Positions 22,974 through 33,450 of a stretch of 64,000 bases of DNA are shown one piece after another. The stretch covers positions 785,001 to 849,000 of the forward strand of contig NC_081807.1 in assembly GCF_030704535.1 (NCBI RefSeq). Reading direction: 5' to 3'. The translations under genes and the position numbers were made by a program. Under the pieces are notes generated by a model that saw only the letters and a program-made list of their open reading frames with translations, had not been told where the DNA came from and made no database searches. The stretch comes from Vitis vinifera. Taxonomy: Eukaryota; Streptophyta; Magnoliopsida; Vitales; Vitaceae. Each line of letters begins with the position of its first letter. Within the stretch, counting starts at the first letter, position 1.

Positions 22974-25900
22974 TCAAGATGGAGAATGAAGATTATGAAT
23001 TCCCATCTTGCCGATGAGATATTTGAACTGTACTAGAAATAGAGCCTTAGTGAAAAGGTTGCCAATCTGGTGCTGCGAGGACATGTGCATTGTCTTGAGA
23101 CAAACTGCTTGTATCTTCTCTCGGACAAGGTGACAATCAATTTCAATGTGCTTTGTCTTTTCATGGAAAACAAGATTAGCCGCAATATGAAGAACCACTT
23201 CATTGTCACAAAACAGTGTAGTAGGTTCTTTGATTTGAATCCCAAAATCACGAAGAAGAGCAATCAACCAAATCAGCTCACAAGTCACGTTGGCCATTGC
23301 TCGGTATTCTGCTTCAGTTGAAAATCAAGAAACAATGCTCTGTTTCTTAGATTTCCATGAGATTAAGGAGTCCCTAAGGAAGACATAAAAACCACTAACA
23401 GATCTCCTTGTATCTTTGTAGGCTCCCCAATCCAAATCAGCAAAAGCCTTAAAATGAGCTGATGATGTAGAGAAAAGTAAAGACCTTGCCCTACTGTACC
23501 CTTGAATATTGTAGAATTCGATGAACTCCTTGCAGATGAGTTGATCTAGGGCTGGCCAAGTATTGATTGAGACAATTCACTAAGTTTTCCAAATCTAGTC
23601 GTGTGATTCTAAGATATAAAAGCTTGCCAATTAGACGTCTATACAAGATGGGATCCTCCAATAATTCTTCGTCATTTTGTGAGAGATTAATGTTAGCTTC
23701 CATGGGCGTGCTTATAGGTTTGCAACCTAAAAAGCCAAAATCTGATAATAATTAAAGTGCATAATGTCTTTGGCTAACAAAGATACCCTTTCGTGACCTG
23801 GCAACTTCAAGACCGAGGAAGTATTTGAGTTGTCCAAGATCCTTCAGCTTGAATTGACTGTCAAGGAAGGTTTTCAGCTTTTCAATAGTTCTATAATCAT
23901 TGCTGGCAATGACAATGTCATCAACATACACCAACAATGCAAGGAATGACTCACCATTGCGCTTGGTAAACAATGAATGATATGAGGCTGATTGAGTAAA
24001 TCTTTTGTCCAATAAAACACCAGAAAATTTAGCAAACCATTGCCTTGAAGCTTGCTCTAGGCCATAGATGATTGATTTGTGTAATCTACAAACATTGTTA
24101 GATGGTAGTGTCTCCCCCTCATGTGGATACCCTTTAGGCAAGCTCATGTAAACTTCTTCGGTTAAATCACTGTGAAGGAAAGCATTATTGACATCTAATT
24201 GAACAAGAAACCAACCGTGGATAGCAACTAAAACCAATAAAAGTTTAATAGTTACCAATTTTGCTATAGGTGAGAAAGTATCAATGTAATCTACACCTTG
24301 TTGAGTGTACCCTTTGGCAACTAGGTGAGCTTTATGCTGCTCAAGAGACCCATTAGCTCGAAACTTGAGCTTGTACACCCATTGACATCCCATAGCCCGT
24401 TTTCCAGGGGGCAAAGCTGTTAATGACCAAGTACCATTCTCCTCAAGAGCATGGAGTTCAGCTTTCAAAGCCTGCTGCCATTCCGGAATCATAGCAGCTT
24501 GAGTGTAAGAAGTTGGCTCAATATGAGAAGAAATGGCATGGATGAGAGCATGATGTGAGAGGGAAAGTTTGTCATAACCGAGAACACCAAAGAGTGGATA
24601 TAAGGCAGATGTGGAAGCAAGTGTGGTGGAATAAAAGTGGTAGTCTTGAAGATAAGTTGGTGGTCTAGTTACACGAGTTGGCCAAGAAGTGGAAGAAACA
24701 TGGGACTCAGTGGAAGTGGATGGATTTAAATTAGTAAAAGAAAGAAAAGGTGAATGAAAGGTGTTGGCATGGGATGATGGAAGGACACTGTCAGAAAGAA
24801 AATCAGAAATAGAAGATGACAAGTCGTTGGATTGAAAAGGAAACGATGTTTCATGAAAGATAACATTCCTAGTAATATATATGGTATTAGTGGAAATATT
24901 TAACCATTTATAACCTTTGTAACCCGGTGGATACCCAAGAAATACTAAAGGAATGGCTCTAGGTGAGAGTTTGGTACGATGACGTGCTAGTGTAGAATCA
25001 TAACATAGACATCCAAAGACACGAAGATGACTATATGAGGGGACTCAATTGTACAAAATTTCAAATGGGGTTTTATTGGAAAGAATGGGAGATGGAATTC
25101 TATTTATGAGTAAGTAGCAGTTAAAATGCAATCACCCCAGAAAGATAGAGGAATATTGGGTTGAAACAGTAATGCTCGGGCCACATTCAAAAGGTGTTGA
25201 TGCTTATGCTCTACCACAAAAATTTTGTTGAGGAGTGTCAACACATGAGTGGAATGGCAAAATCCCCTTTTTACAAAACTAATCCGAAAAAGCAAGTTCG
25301 GTGCATTATTACTACGAACCGATTTAATGTTGGTCCCAAATTGTGTGTGAATACGAGTACAAAAGGTAGGAAAAATATTACTGACATCATATTTTGATTT
25401 CAACAAGTACACCCAAGTAAAGCGAGAATAATCATCCATAATTGTCAGAAAATATCAAAAACCATCATGTGTTGGTAAATGAAAAACACCCCATATGTCT
25501 ATATGCAGCAAAACAAAGGGACATTGTGAAACAAAATTGGAAATGGAAAAGGGCAGCTGCTTTTGCTTAGCCAAATGAAAAATAGAACAATGAAGTGAAC
25601 GATCAACAATATGCTTGAAATTCAATATAATTTTCAACAAATTAAGTCTTACATAGGAAGGGTGGCCTAAATGAGTATGCCAAAGTTCATGATTAGTCTT
25701 AGAAACATTATTACAAAGACCTGAGGTGCGAGCTAGTATGGGAAAAAGATTGGCTGGATCCAAAACATAGAGATTGCCATTGTGCCTACCCATCCCAATC
25801 ATATGCCCCTGCATATGGTCCTGAATAAAACAAGATTTAGACTCAAATTTGATAGAGAAACAATGAGACTGAGTGAGAACACTAATTGAATTGAGATTGA

Positions 25901-27076
25901 ATCGAAATTGTTGGACATACAAGACATTTTCAAGAGTGAAATGGTTAAATAACTCGATTGATCCTATATGAGTAATAGTAACAAATTCACCAGTGGGAAA
26001 AGTAATGCTTGAATTGAAGGACGAGAAAAAATTCTTGAACAAATCGAGGGAGCAACAGGCATGGTGTGTTGTCCCAGTATCCAAAACCGAGAAATTATGA
26101 AGGAATGGATTATAAGAAGAAGAGAAAGTCAATTTACGACTGAAACTAGAAACCGAGGGACCATCCTATTGCTGAAATTCTAAAATGGTAGGTGAGCTAC
26201 ATTGTAGTTGTGAACTCAGAAATGCGATTAGTTGTTGGTACTAACTAGGGGAGAGACTATTGAGCGTCATATCTGTGGTTCCTAAGTCCTCAAAGACAAT
26301 AAAAGTGGCTTGATTAGCTTGGGCCTGGCCCAATTGAGTCTTGGATCTGGGCTTGTACCCAGGTGGGTATCCATGCAATTTGTAGTAACGATCAATGGTA
26401 TGACCTTGCAGTCCACAATGGCTACATTGAGGTCACTCACGTTTTCCCTTTGGAGCTGAATTCCTAGTATGAGCATTAACCAAAGCAAAACCTACATCAC
26501 CTAGATGAAGAGGCGCCGATAAAGATGAAATTCCATTGTTGATAATCGTTGTCGTTTTTCCTGGATAACCAATGCAAAAACCTTTGATAGAGGTGGAAGA
26601 GACTCCATTATTAAAATTTGACCCCTCGTCTGGGCATAGGAATCATTTAAGCCCATTAAAAACTGAATCACATTCTCTTGCTGTTGATATTCTAACCACG
26701 CTTATAAACCTCCACAATGACAAACCGGTAATGGTCGAAAATTCTTGAGTTCTTCCCAAAGAACCTTGAACCTGGTGTAATAAGTGTTAATATCAAGAGC
26801 TCCTTGTTGAAGCGCTATAAGATGTTTCTTGAGTTGAAAAACTCAAGGAGCATTGTCATGCCGAAAATGATCGCACAGATCGGTCTAGATCTCGGCTGCT
26901 GTAGCAATATACATCAAGCTATCTGCAATATCCTTTGAAACAGAGTTAATAATCCACAAGGTTACCATACTGTTGCAGCGATTCCAAGCATTAAAGAGGA
27001 GACCGGTTTGAGCTGCACGAGGAATGGTTCCATCAACGAAACCAATCTTATTCTTCGTTGTTAATGCCATGGCCAT
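22974..27076 (-). pseudogene. Copia gag-pol pseudogene (element C)
   Basis: In element order, a gag N-terminal piece is at 26885-27076 (LLFNAWNRCNSMV) and the zinc knuckle at about 26380-26440 (CGLQGHTIDRYYKLHGYPPGYKP in two parts). Protease and gag-pre-integrase are at 25455-26132 (LDTGTTHHA, LWHTHLGHPSYVRL). Integrase is at 25104-25439. The linker and RT are at 23752-24822 (AMGCQWVYKLKFR, LVYVDDIVIASND). RNase H remnants are at 23491-23703 and 22974-23297 (CDNEVVLHIA). Frames are separated by stops and shifts, so no functional polyprotein is possible. Confidence 0.85.
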
Positions 27077-27277
27077 AACTCTGCTCCATGTGTTGTAATT
27101 GCTCCTAGTTAAGTGGTGTGAGACAAAGATGAGTTTGGGATGATCACCATTATGAAGAAAAAAGGGCTACTAACATCCTCCATTGCTGACACTTCATATA
27201 ATCCTATCACAGCTTGTTGATTGGGTTGATTACCCTAAGCCATCAAAAAAAAAATCAGAGAATGAGCAAAAGGAATT

Positions 27278-27289
27278 GCTTTGATACAA
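27278..27289 (-). other. degenerate primer binding site of element C
   Basis: TTGTATCAAAGC (minus) directly inside the 5' LTR differs at two positions from the usual initiator-tRNA-Met PBS TGGTATCAGAGC. Confidence 0.65.
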
Positions 27290-27530
27290 TAATACTGGTT
27301 TTACCAAAAGGAAGGAATAAAAGGGAGAGAAAACAGAGTGAATGCATTAATTTTTTTGTTCTCAGCCTCTTAACAAAAGACTAGTTTATATGGGAGCCAG
27401 AGTAACAAACCGTAACCAACCCTCAGCTCAGAAAAATAAACAAAAAACAAAGAAAGAAAAATAACAACCAAAGGGTAATAATAAAGGGTAATACCAACCC
27501 TTATTACAGAAATGCCGGTATGCTCTAATA
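27290..27530 (-). repeat. 5' LTR of element C
   Basis: This 241-bp copy of 22714-22966 has TA...TA termini and is followed directly by the target-site duplication gggtc. Confidence 0.88.
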
Positions 27531-27597
27531 GGGTCCTCGGGATGGGAGCCATGGAAGACCATATAGTGTATGCATCTGGTCAGGGGACCATTTCGCG
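27531..27597 (-). pseudogene. matrixin pseudogene, middle part (split)
   Basis: This short block reads AKWSPDQM on the minus strand, matching IKWPRDQM of the intact matrixin. It lies between element C (left) and the MULE (right). It ends with catttcgcg (27589-27597), which recurs at 37314-37322, where the same gene resumes as GDAKW. Confidence 0.85.
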
Positions 27598-27706
27598 GGA
27601 TTCTTGATAAATGTACTGCCGTTAGGAAAAATAATATTTAAAATACCGTAGATTGGAAAATAATTCCAATTCTACGGCACTTTTGAACACGTAGGATAAC
27701 ACGTAG
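27598..27706. repeat. left terminal inverted repeat region of MULE
   Basis: It starts GGATTCTTG right after the target-site duplication. It contains 'ctgccgttagg' and 'tacggcacttttg', which resemble the inverted right end. It is diverged, and the precise TIR length is uncertain. Confidence 0.5.
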
Positions 27707-28560
27707 GATGAGATATGAAAACCCATTCCCCCATTTCCATTTCCCTTCCCGTTTTTCTTCTCTGCATCAAAACTCCTCTGCCCGAAAACCCATTATCCCG
27801 CACGCTGATCATGGGGTGGAGATCCTTGCCTCAACACCAATAGGAAGGAAGTGAAGTGCAGATCTGAGAAACCATTGCCCCTGGTGTTTTCTGTAAGTTT
27901 CGTGGTTATATTTGGTGGTGTGGTTGTGTTTGGTCACCGAGAAAGTGTGGGAAAGTTGTAAAAAAAATAAGTTTTCATTTTTTTTTACAATGAAACTAAG
28001 TAGACTAAAAATTATGGAGAAAATTTTAATTTTTTTTTTTGTGGTTCGACTTGTTGTGATTCTGTTTGGTTGCCAAGAAAATGTAGGAAAGTTGAAAAAA
28101 AATAAATTTCCCAATATTTCCTACCAGTCTAGCCCGCGCACAGGATACAAAATCTGTCCAATTTTTTTTATAAAAAAACATAAGATGCTATTTGGTAATC
28201 TGATCATGATTTGAGGAGAAATATTGTGTTTTTCAGCTTGGCTAAAAAATCGTGGATTTAGGGTTCGTGAAATTTAAATCCAATGGCATAAAAGCAAAGA
28301 GACCCCTAGAACAAATCCCGAAAGCACGGAGGAAAAAAAAGAAGCATTTTTTTGTTTGTTTTCCTTGGGGGTTTTGCATGGATTTTCTCGAAAATCAAAG
28401 GAGGATGAATTTTCCCGGAAAGCGAATGGGGGCTGGATTTTCTTAGGAATCAAACGGGGGTTGCAAAAAAATAAAAAAATAATAACCTGATTAGATTAGT
28501 ACCTGCAAGAATTGAAATTCAAATTTAAATTCAAATTCAAATCCAAGGAGATTCTTCATT
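27707..28560. other. MULE left subterminal region, leader-like sequence
   Basis: A pyrimidine-rich leader-like stretch (27715-27790) is followed by a plausible splice donor ('ctgtaagtttcg', about 27889). Two related segments at about 27905-27965 and 28040-28105 follow. It looks like a captured 5' untranslated region and first intron of a host gene, but no coding exon can be assigned. Confidence 0.35.
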
Positions 28561-28689
28561 GGGCAAAATGGATATACTAACTTTTTATTTGTTAAAATAA
28601 AAAATAAAAAATACTATCTTTTTATTTGTTAAAATTAAAAATAAATAAGAAATATTTTTATTTGTTTCATTGCTCTGAACTGTTGCAAG

Positions 28690-28845
28690 AAGGTATGTTG
28701 ATCTTTAATAGGCAATCCACATACATCAGTTGAAGGAATATTTTTATTTTTATACGAATCCTTGGTTGTTTTGTTTAATAATTTATTCATTCTTGATCTT
28801 TAGTAGGCAATCCACATACATCAGTTGAAGGAATAAAGTGGTGTG
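28690..28845. repeat. 95-bp-spaced direct repeat
   Basis: 'ggcaatccacatacatcagt' plus neighbouring bases occurs at about 28710 and 28805, each preceded by 'gatcttta' and followed by 'tgaaggaata'. Confidence 0.7.
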
Positions 28846-28980
28846 GATATCTATGATACGGTTTAGATTTGGATAAGATTGAATTTGTTTTCATCCGGTT
28901 AGATTGATATCCATACGGATATAGTGAAAATTAGACTAAACTCCAAGGTAAACGGAATCAGTTACATGTTTGGATAAATT

Positions 28981-30645
28981 TTTAATATATTAATAATATT
29001 AAAAACACGATGAATAAAATTATGATATATTTTTACTAATTGAAAATTTTTCATTCAATTATAAAATAGTTATAATTAATTTGTTATTTAAAGTGTTTTT
29101 TTAATATTGTATTTATATTCTAACTTTTGATATATATTTCTTTAGTGCATATCATTTATCATGGGACAAGCTTGTCCTAGTGGAGCTGGGGATACATGTT
29201 GAACCTTTTGTTGCCCCCCAATAGTGGCAAAAAAAAAGCTCAATTTTGTATGCATAAAAACTATAAATTTGATAAGTGTACATTAATTATTAAATGATAT
29301 AAAATATTATTTGATGATAATATTGTGAAATGTGATTATAACATGTCTAATTTTAAAAAATATTTAATATTAAAAAATTATGATATATTATAAAATAAAT
29401 GATGATAAATATATAAAATTTTAATATATTAATAATATTAAAAACACTATGAATAAAATTATAATATATTTTTACTAATCAATTAAATGAAAAATTTTCA
29501 TTCAATTATAAAATAGTTATAATTAATTTTTTATTTAAAGTGTTTTTTTAATATTGTATTTATATTCTAACTTTTGATATATATTTCTTTAGTGCATATT
29601 ATATGTCATGGGGCAAGTTTGCCCTAGTGGAGCTTGGGATGCATGTTGAACCTTTTGTTGGGGGTTCGAATCCCCCCAACAGTGGCAAAAATATGTACAT
29701 GTTAATAAAAACTATAAATTTGATAAGTGTACATTGATTATATAAAATATTATTTGATGATAATACTATGAAATGTGATTATAACATGTTTAATTTTAAA
29801 ATCTATTTAATATTAAAAATTTATGATATATTATAAAATAAATGATGATAAATATATAAAATTTTAATATATTAATAATATTAAAAACACTATGAATAAA
29901 ATTATGATATATTTTTACTAATCAATTAAATGAAAAATTTTCATTCGATTATAAAATAGTTATAATTAATTTTTTATTTAAAGTGTTTTTTTTAATATTG
30001 TATTTATATTCTAACTTTTGATATATATTTCTTTAGTGCATATTATATGTCATGGGGCAAGTTTGCCCTAGTGGAGCTAGGGATGCATGTTGAACCTTTT
30101 GTCGGGGGTTCGAATCCCTCCAACAGTGGCAAAAAAAAGTTCAATTTTGTATGTACATGTTAATAAAAACTATAAATTTGATAAGTGTATATTGATTATA
30201 TAAAATATTATTTGATGATAATATTGTGAAATGTGATTATAACATGTTTAATTTTAAAATCTATTTAATATTAAAAAATTATGATATATTATAAAATAAA
30301 TGATGATAAATATATAAAATTTTAATATATTAATAATATTAAAAACATTATGAATAAAATTATGATATATTTTTACTAATCAATTAAATGAAAAAATTTT
30401 CATTCAATTATAAAATAGTTATAATTAATTTTTTATTTAAAGTGTTTTTTTAATATTGTATTTATATTCTAACTTTTGATATATATTTCTTTAGTGCATA
30501 TTATATGTCATGGGGCAAGTTTGCCTTAGTGGAGTTGGGGATGCATGTTGAACCTTTTGTTGGGGGTTCGAATCCTCCCAACAGTAATATTGTACATGTT
30601 AATAAAAAATATAAATTTGATAAGTGTATTGATTATTAAATTATA
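28981..30645 (+). repeat. four-unit tandem array with tRNA-like boxes
   Basis: Four tandem units of about 440-458 bp start at 28981, 29420, 29863 and 30321. Each carries an AT-rich body and a GC-rich core with an A-box-like 'ttgccctagtgg'. Units 2-4 also have a B-box GGTTCGAATCC (29663-29673, 30107-30117, 30565-30575), at about tRNA spacing. In unit 2 the B-box forms a perfect TTCGAAT T-loop with a GC stem. Unit 1 has lost the TTCGAA. The array ends just before the transposase start. It could be an amplified SINE-like or tRNA-derived insertion. Confidence 0.75.
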
Positions 30646-30737
30646 TAAAATACATTAAATTGAATATGATAAATTAAAATAAATTTAATTTGATTTAGTC
30701 TTATATATATTTTATTTGATTCTTTTTAGGTACATCA

Positions 30738-33330
30738 ATGGATAGTTTGCTTACAATTGTGTGTTACAAGGATGGTGAAATAATTGATGGGCCAAATGGG
30801 GTGTGTTACAGTTGTCTTCCTAAAAAAGGTGTCTTAGTAAACAATTTGATCAAATATGATGAGTTAGAGGATAAGTTGTGTCATGTTATGTCGATCGATC
30901 TCGTTCATACCATGTTATCCATGATATTTCGGTATATAATTCTTATGTCGGTTGGAAATGGAAACATTAACTATATACAATTACCAATTAAAGATGATGA
31001 TGATGATGTAAGGTTAATGTTTCATGTTGTAGCATAAATCCCACCATTGAATGCTATTGAAATGTATTTGCAGACACGTCCAAGAGATCATTCATCTGAG
31101 TTAAGTCCATCATTTGATCAAGAAATTATGGGTCATGATGTGGAAATACCAGCAAAGGGGAATTTGGCACTGCAGATTGATGAAATGGATGAGAATTTAG
31201 CACACAATGATGAAATGGGAGGGGAGGGGGGGGGGGGGGGGGGGGGGAATTTGGCAGTAGTAACTCAGTCAGTTATGGGAGCGACAAACAACTATGTTGA
31301 CATCCCATTTACAAATGAAAATGATGATGTGGAATTTTATGATGAGGACGAGATTAATGAGATGCATTATGATGATGAACCTTCAACAAATATGGCTTCT
31401 TTAGATGATGGTGAACATATTATGCCTTCCCCCAATGTTCAAACAATTGAATTAGGATGCAATAAATAGCATGACTGCTGAGTCTCTCACATCACGTACC
31501 GGATTGTGGAATGAATCTAATGAGTTGTTTAAAGGATTGAGATTTGAGAGTAAAGAAGACTTGCAATATGCTGTAAAACGTTATGCAATATGTCGGAATC
31601 AACATTTGGTGGTTTGTGAATTAGAACCACAATTGTGGGCAGTGAGATGTAAGAAGTGGCAGGAAGGATGTAATTGGAGGCTTCGTGCATGTCGTCGTAA
31701 AAGCCATGGAATGTTTGAGATAACCAAGTACGCAGGTCCTCATACTTGTGTTTATCCTAAATTATCACAAGACCACTCTCAATTGGACTCTACATTGATT
31801 GCAAGAGAGATCTAAAATGTAGTTCAAAGGGATCACACTACCTCTATTGCTACATTACATCAGATAGTGAAGGATAAATTTGGATATGATGTCCATTATA
31901 GGAGAATTTGGGAAGCTAAGAGAAAAACAATGCTTAGAGTACTTGGTGATTAGGATGAATCTTATCAAGCATTGCCGAAGTGGATGAACATCCTTCAGCT
32001 AACTAATCTTGGAACAAAGATTGTTTGGAAGACAATACCTTTAGGAGGGATTTTTGGGAATGTGCGGTTTATGCGTGTTTTTTGGGCATTTGGGGCTAGT
32101 GTTGAAGGGTTCAAGCATTGCAGACCAATTATACAAATTGATGGTACATTCCTATATGGAAAATACATGGGGAAGCTTTTAATTGCTACTTCAATTGATG
32201 GAAATGGTCATGTATTCCCCCTTGCGTTTGTAATTGTTGAGGAAGAATCACAGGATAGTTGGTCTTGGTTTCTTATTGCATTGAGGTTTCACGTCACTCA
32301 AAGAGAAGGGATATGCTTAATTTCAGATCGCCATGCAGGAATAAATGCTGTTGTTAGAAATCCATCAGTTGGATGGAGCCCCCCTCATGCGCAACATCGA
32401 TACTGTTTTAGGCATGTAGTGAGCAATTTTAATGACAAATTTAAGAATAAGATCTTAAAAGAGTTGGCGTATAGAGCTGGATGTCAACATCAACCGCAGA
32501 AGTATGAAAGATACATGGAGGAGTTAAAACGATTGGATGAAAAAAGTGTGGCTTGGTTTTCAAAGTTAGACACTAAAAAATGGACTCAAGCATATGATCT
32601 AGGATATCGGTCTGGGTGGATGACCACAAATATTGCTGAGTGCATTAATGGGGTGCTTAAGGGAGCGCGAATGTTACCTATCACTGCACTTGTTCAATTA
32701 ACTTTTTATCGATGTGTGTCATACTTTGAGACTCGTAGAGTAGATATACGTGTTAGAATGGCAGTTGGAGATGTGTATACTGTGTATGCAATTGAAAAAT
32801 TTAGAAGAGCTGAGGCCAAAGCTAGTGGACACACTGCCACCATTTTCCATCGAATTCATGAAACATTTGAAGTAATTACTGCTCTCCATGGGTTTCATAT
32901 GGATAAAGGATGTAACAAACAAGTTGTTAAGCTGAATGAAGGTACATGTAGTTGTAATAAGTGGCAATCATTTGACATTCCATGCTCACATGTGCTAACT
33001 GTTTCTGCTTATATGAGGATTGATAGTTGGCAATTAGTTGAAAAATACTATATACTGGATGCCCATGCTAGTTGTTACGCTCCTGAATTTAATCCCATTC
33101 CTCATGAATCTTATTGGCCGTATCCTGATTTTCCTATTATCCACCCTGACCCAACTTCGATGAGGGATAAGGGGCGTCCTAGATCATCAAGGATAAGGAA
33201 TGAAATGGATTTGAAGGAACCAAGCGTTAGGATTCGATGTGGCTTATGTAAAATAGCGGGCCATAATCGTCGTAACTGTCCCACAAAAGATGGAGGGCAA
33301 TCCTCCAACCCCCTTCCTCATGACAATTAA
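30738..33330 (+). pseudogene. MuDR/MULE transposase
   Basis: MURA-type transposase that would cut and rejoin the element ends. The first ATG is at 30738, preceded by a possible splice acceptor (ttttag). The N-terminal region is 30738-31469, with a poly-Gly run and acidic tracts. The DNA-binding/WRKY-GCM1-like region is 31520-31770 (Cys and His residues at CKKWQEGCNW and AGPHTC). The MULE DDE core follows, with Asp in QIDGTFLYGK, Asp in ISDRHAGI and Glu in IAECINGVL. A SWIM zinc finger (CSCNKW, IPCSH) and a C-terminal zinc knuckle (CGLCKIAGHNRRNC) follow. Stops in frame: TAA 31035, TAA 31813 and TAG 31951, plus a frameshift near 31465. The catalytic part from 31972 is open for 452 codons. Confidence 0.9.
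31226..31247 (+). repeat. 22-nt poly-G run in transposase
   Basis: This uninterrupted G homopolymer, preceded by GGGAGGGGA, encodes poly-Gly in the frame used here. It is prone to slippage and sequencing error and could form a G-quadruplex. Confidence 0.9.
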
Positions 33331-33450
33331 AGTATGAAAGATTAGCCATTTTGATAATATGATATTTTTATGTAATGTTTATAAATTTGTAATCATACTA
33401 ATGATAACAAGAATTAATGGTTATTTGGTATATGTAGGTATCACCGCACG

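Larger units (their letters stand above)
22714..27530 (-). mobile_element. Ty1/copia element C, TSD gggtc
   Basis: A 4.8-kb Copia element in minus orientation with LTRs at 22714-22966 and 27290-27530. It is flanked by gggtc at 22709-22713 and 27531-27535. It interrupts a matrixin pseudogene: the sequences on both sides rejoin in register with the intact copy. Both LTRs end in TA...TA in place of TG...CA. The polypurine tract (AGGGGGAG, minus) adjoins 22967-22974. Confidence 0.92.

Noticed and set aside
29611..29690. True tRNA gene in the tandem unit
   Set aside because: Only the T-arm and an A-box-like word are recognisable; the acceptor and anticodon arms do not fold convincingly.
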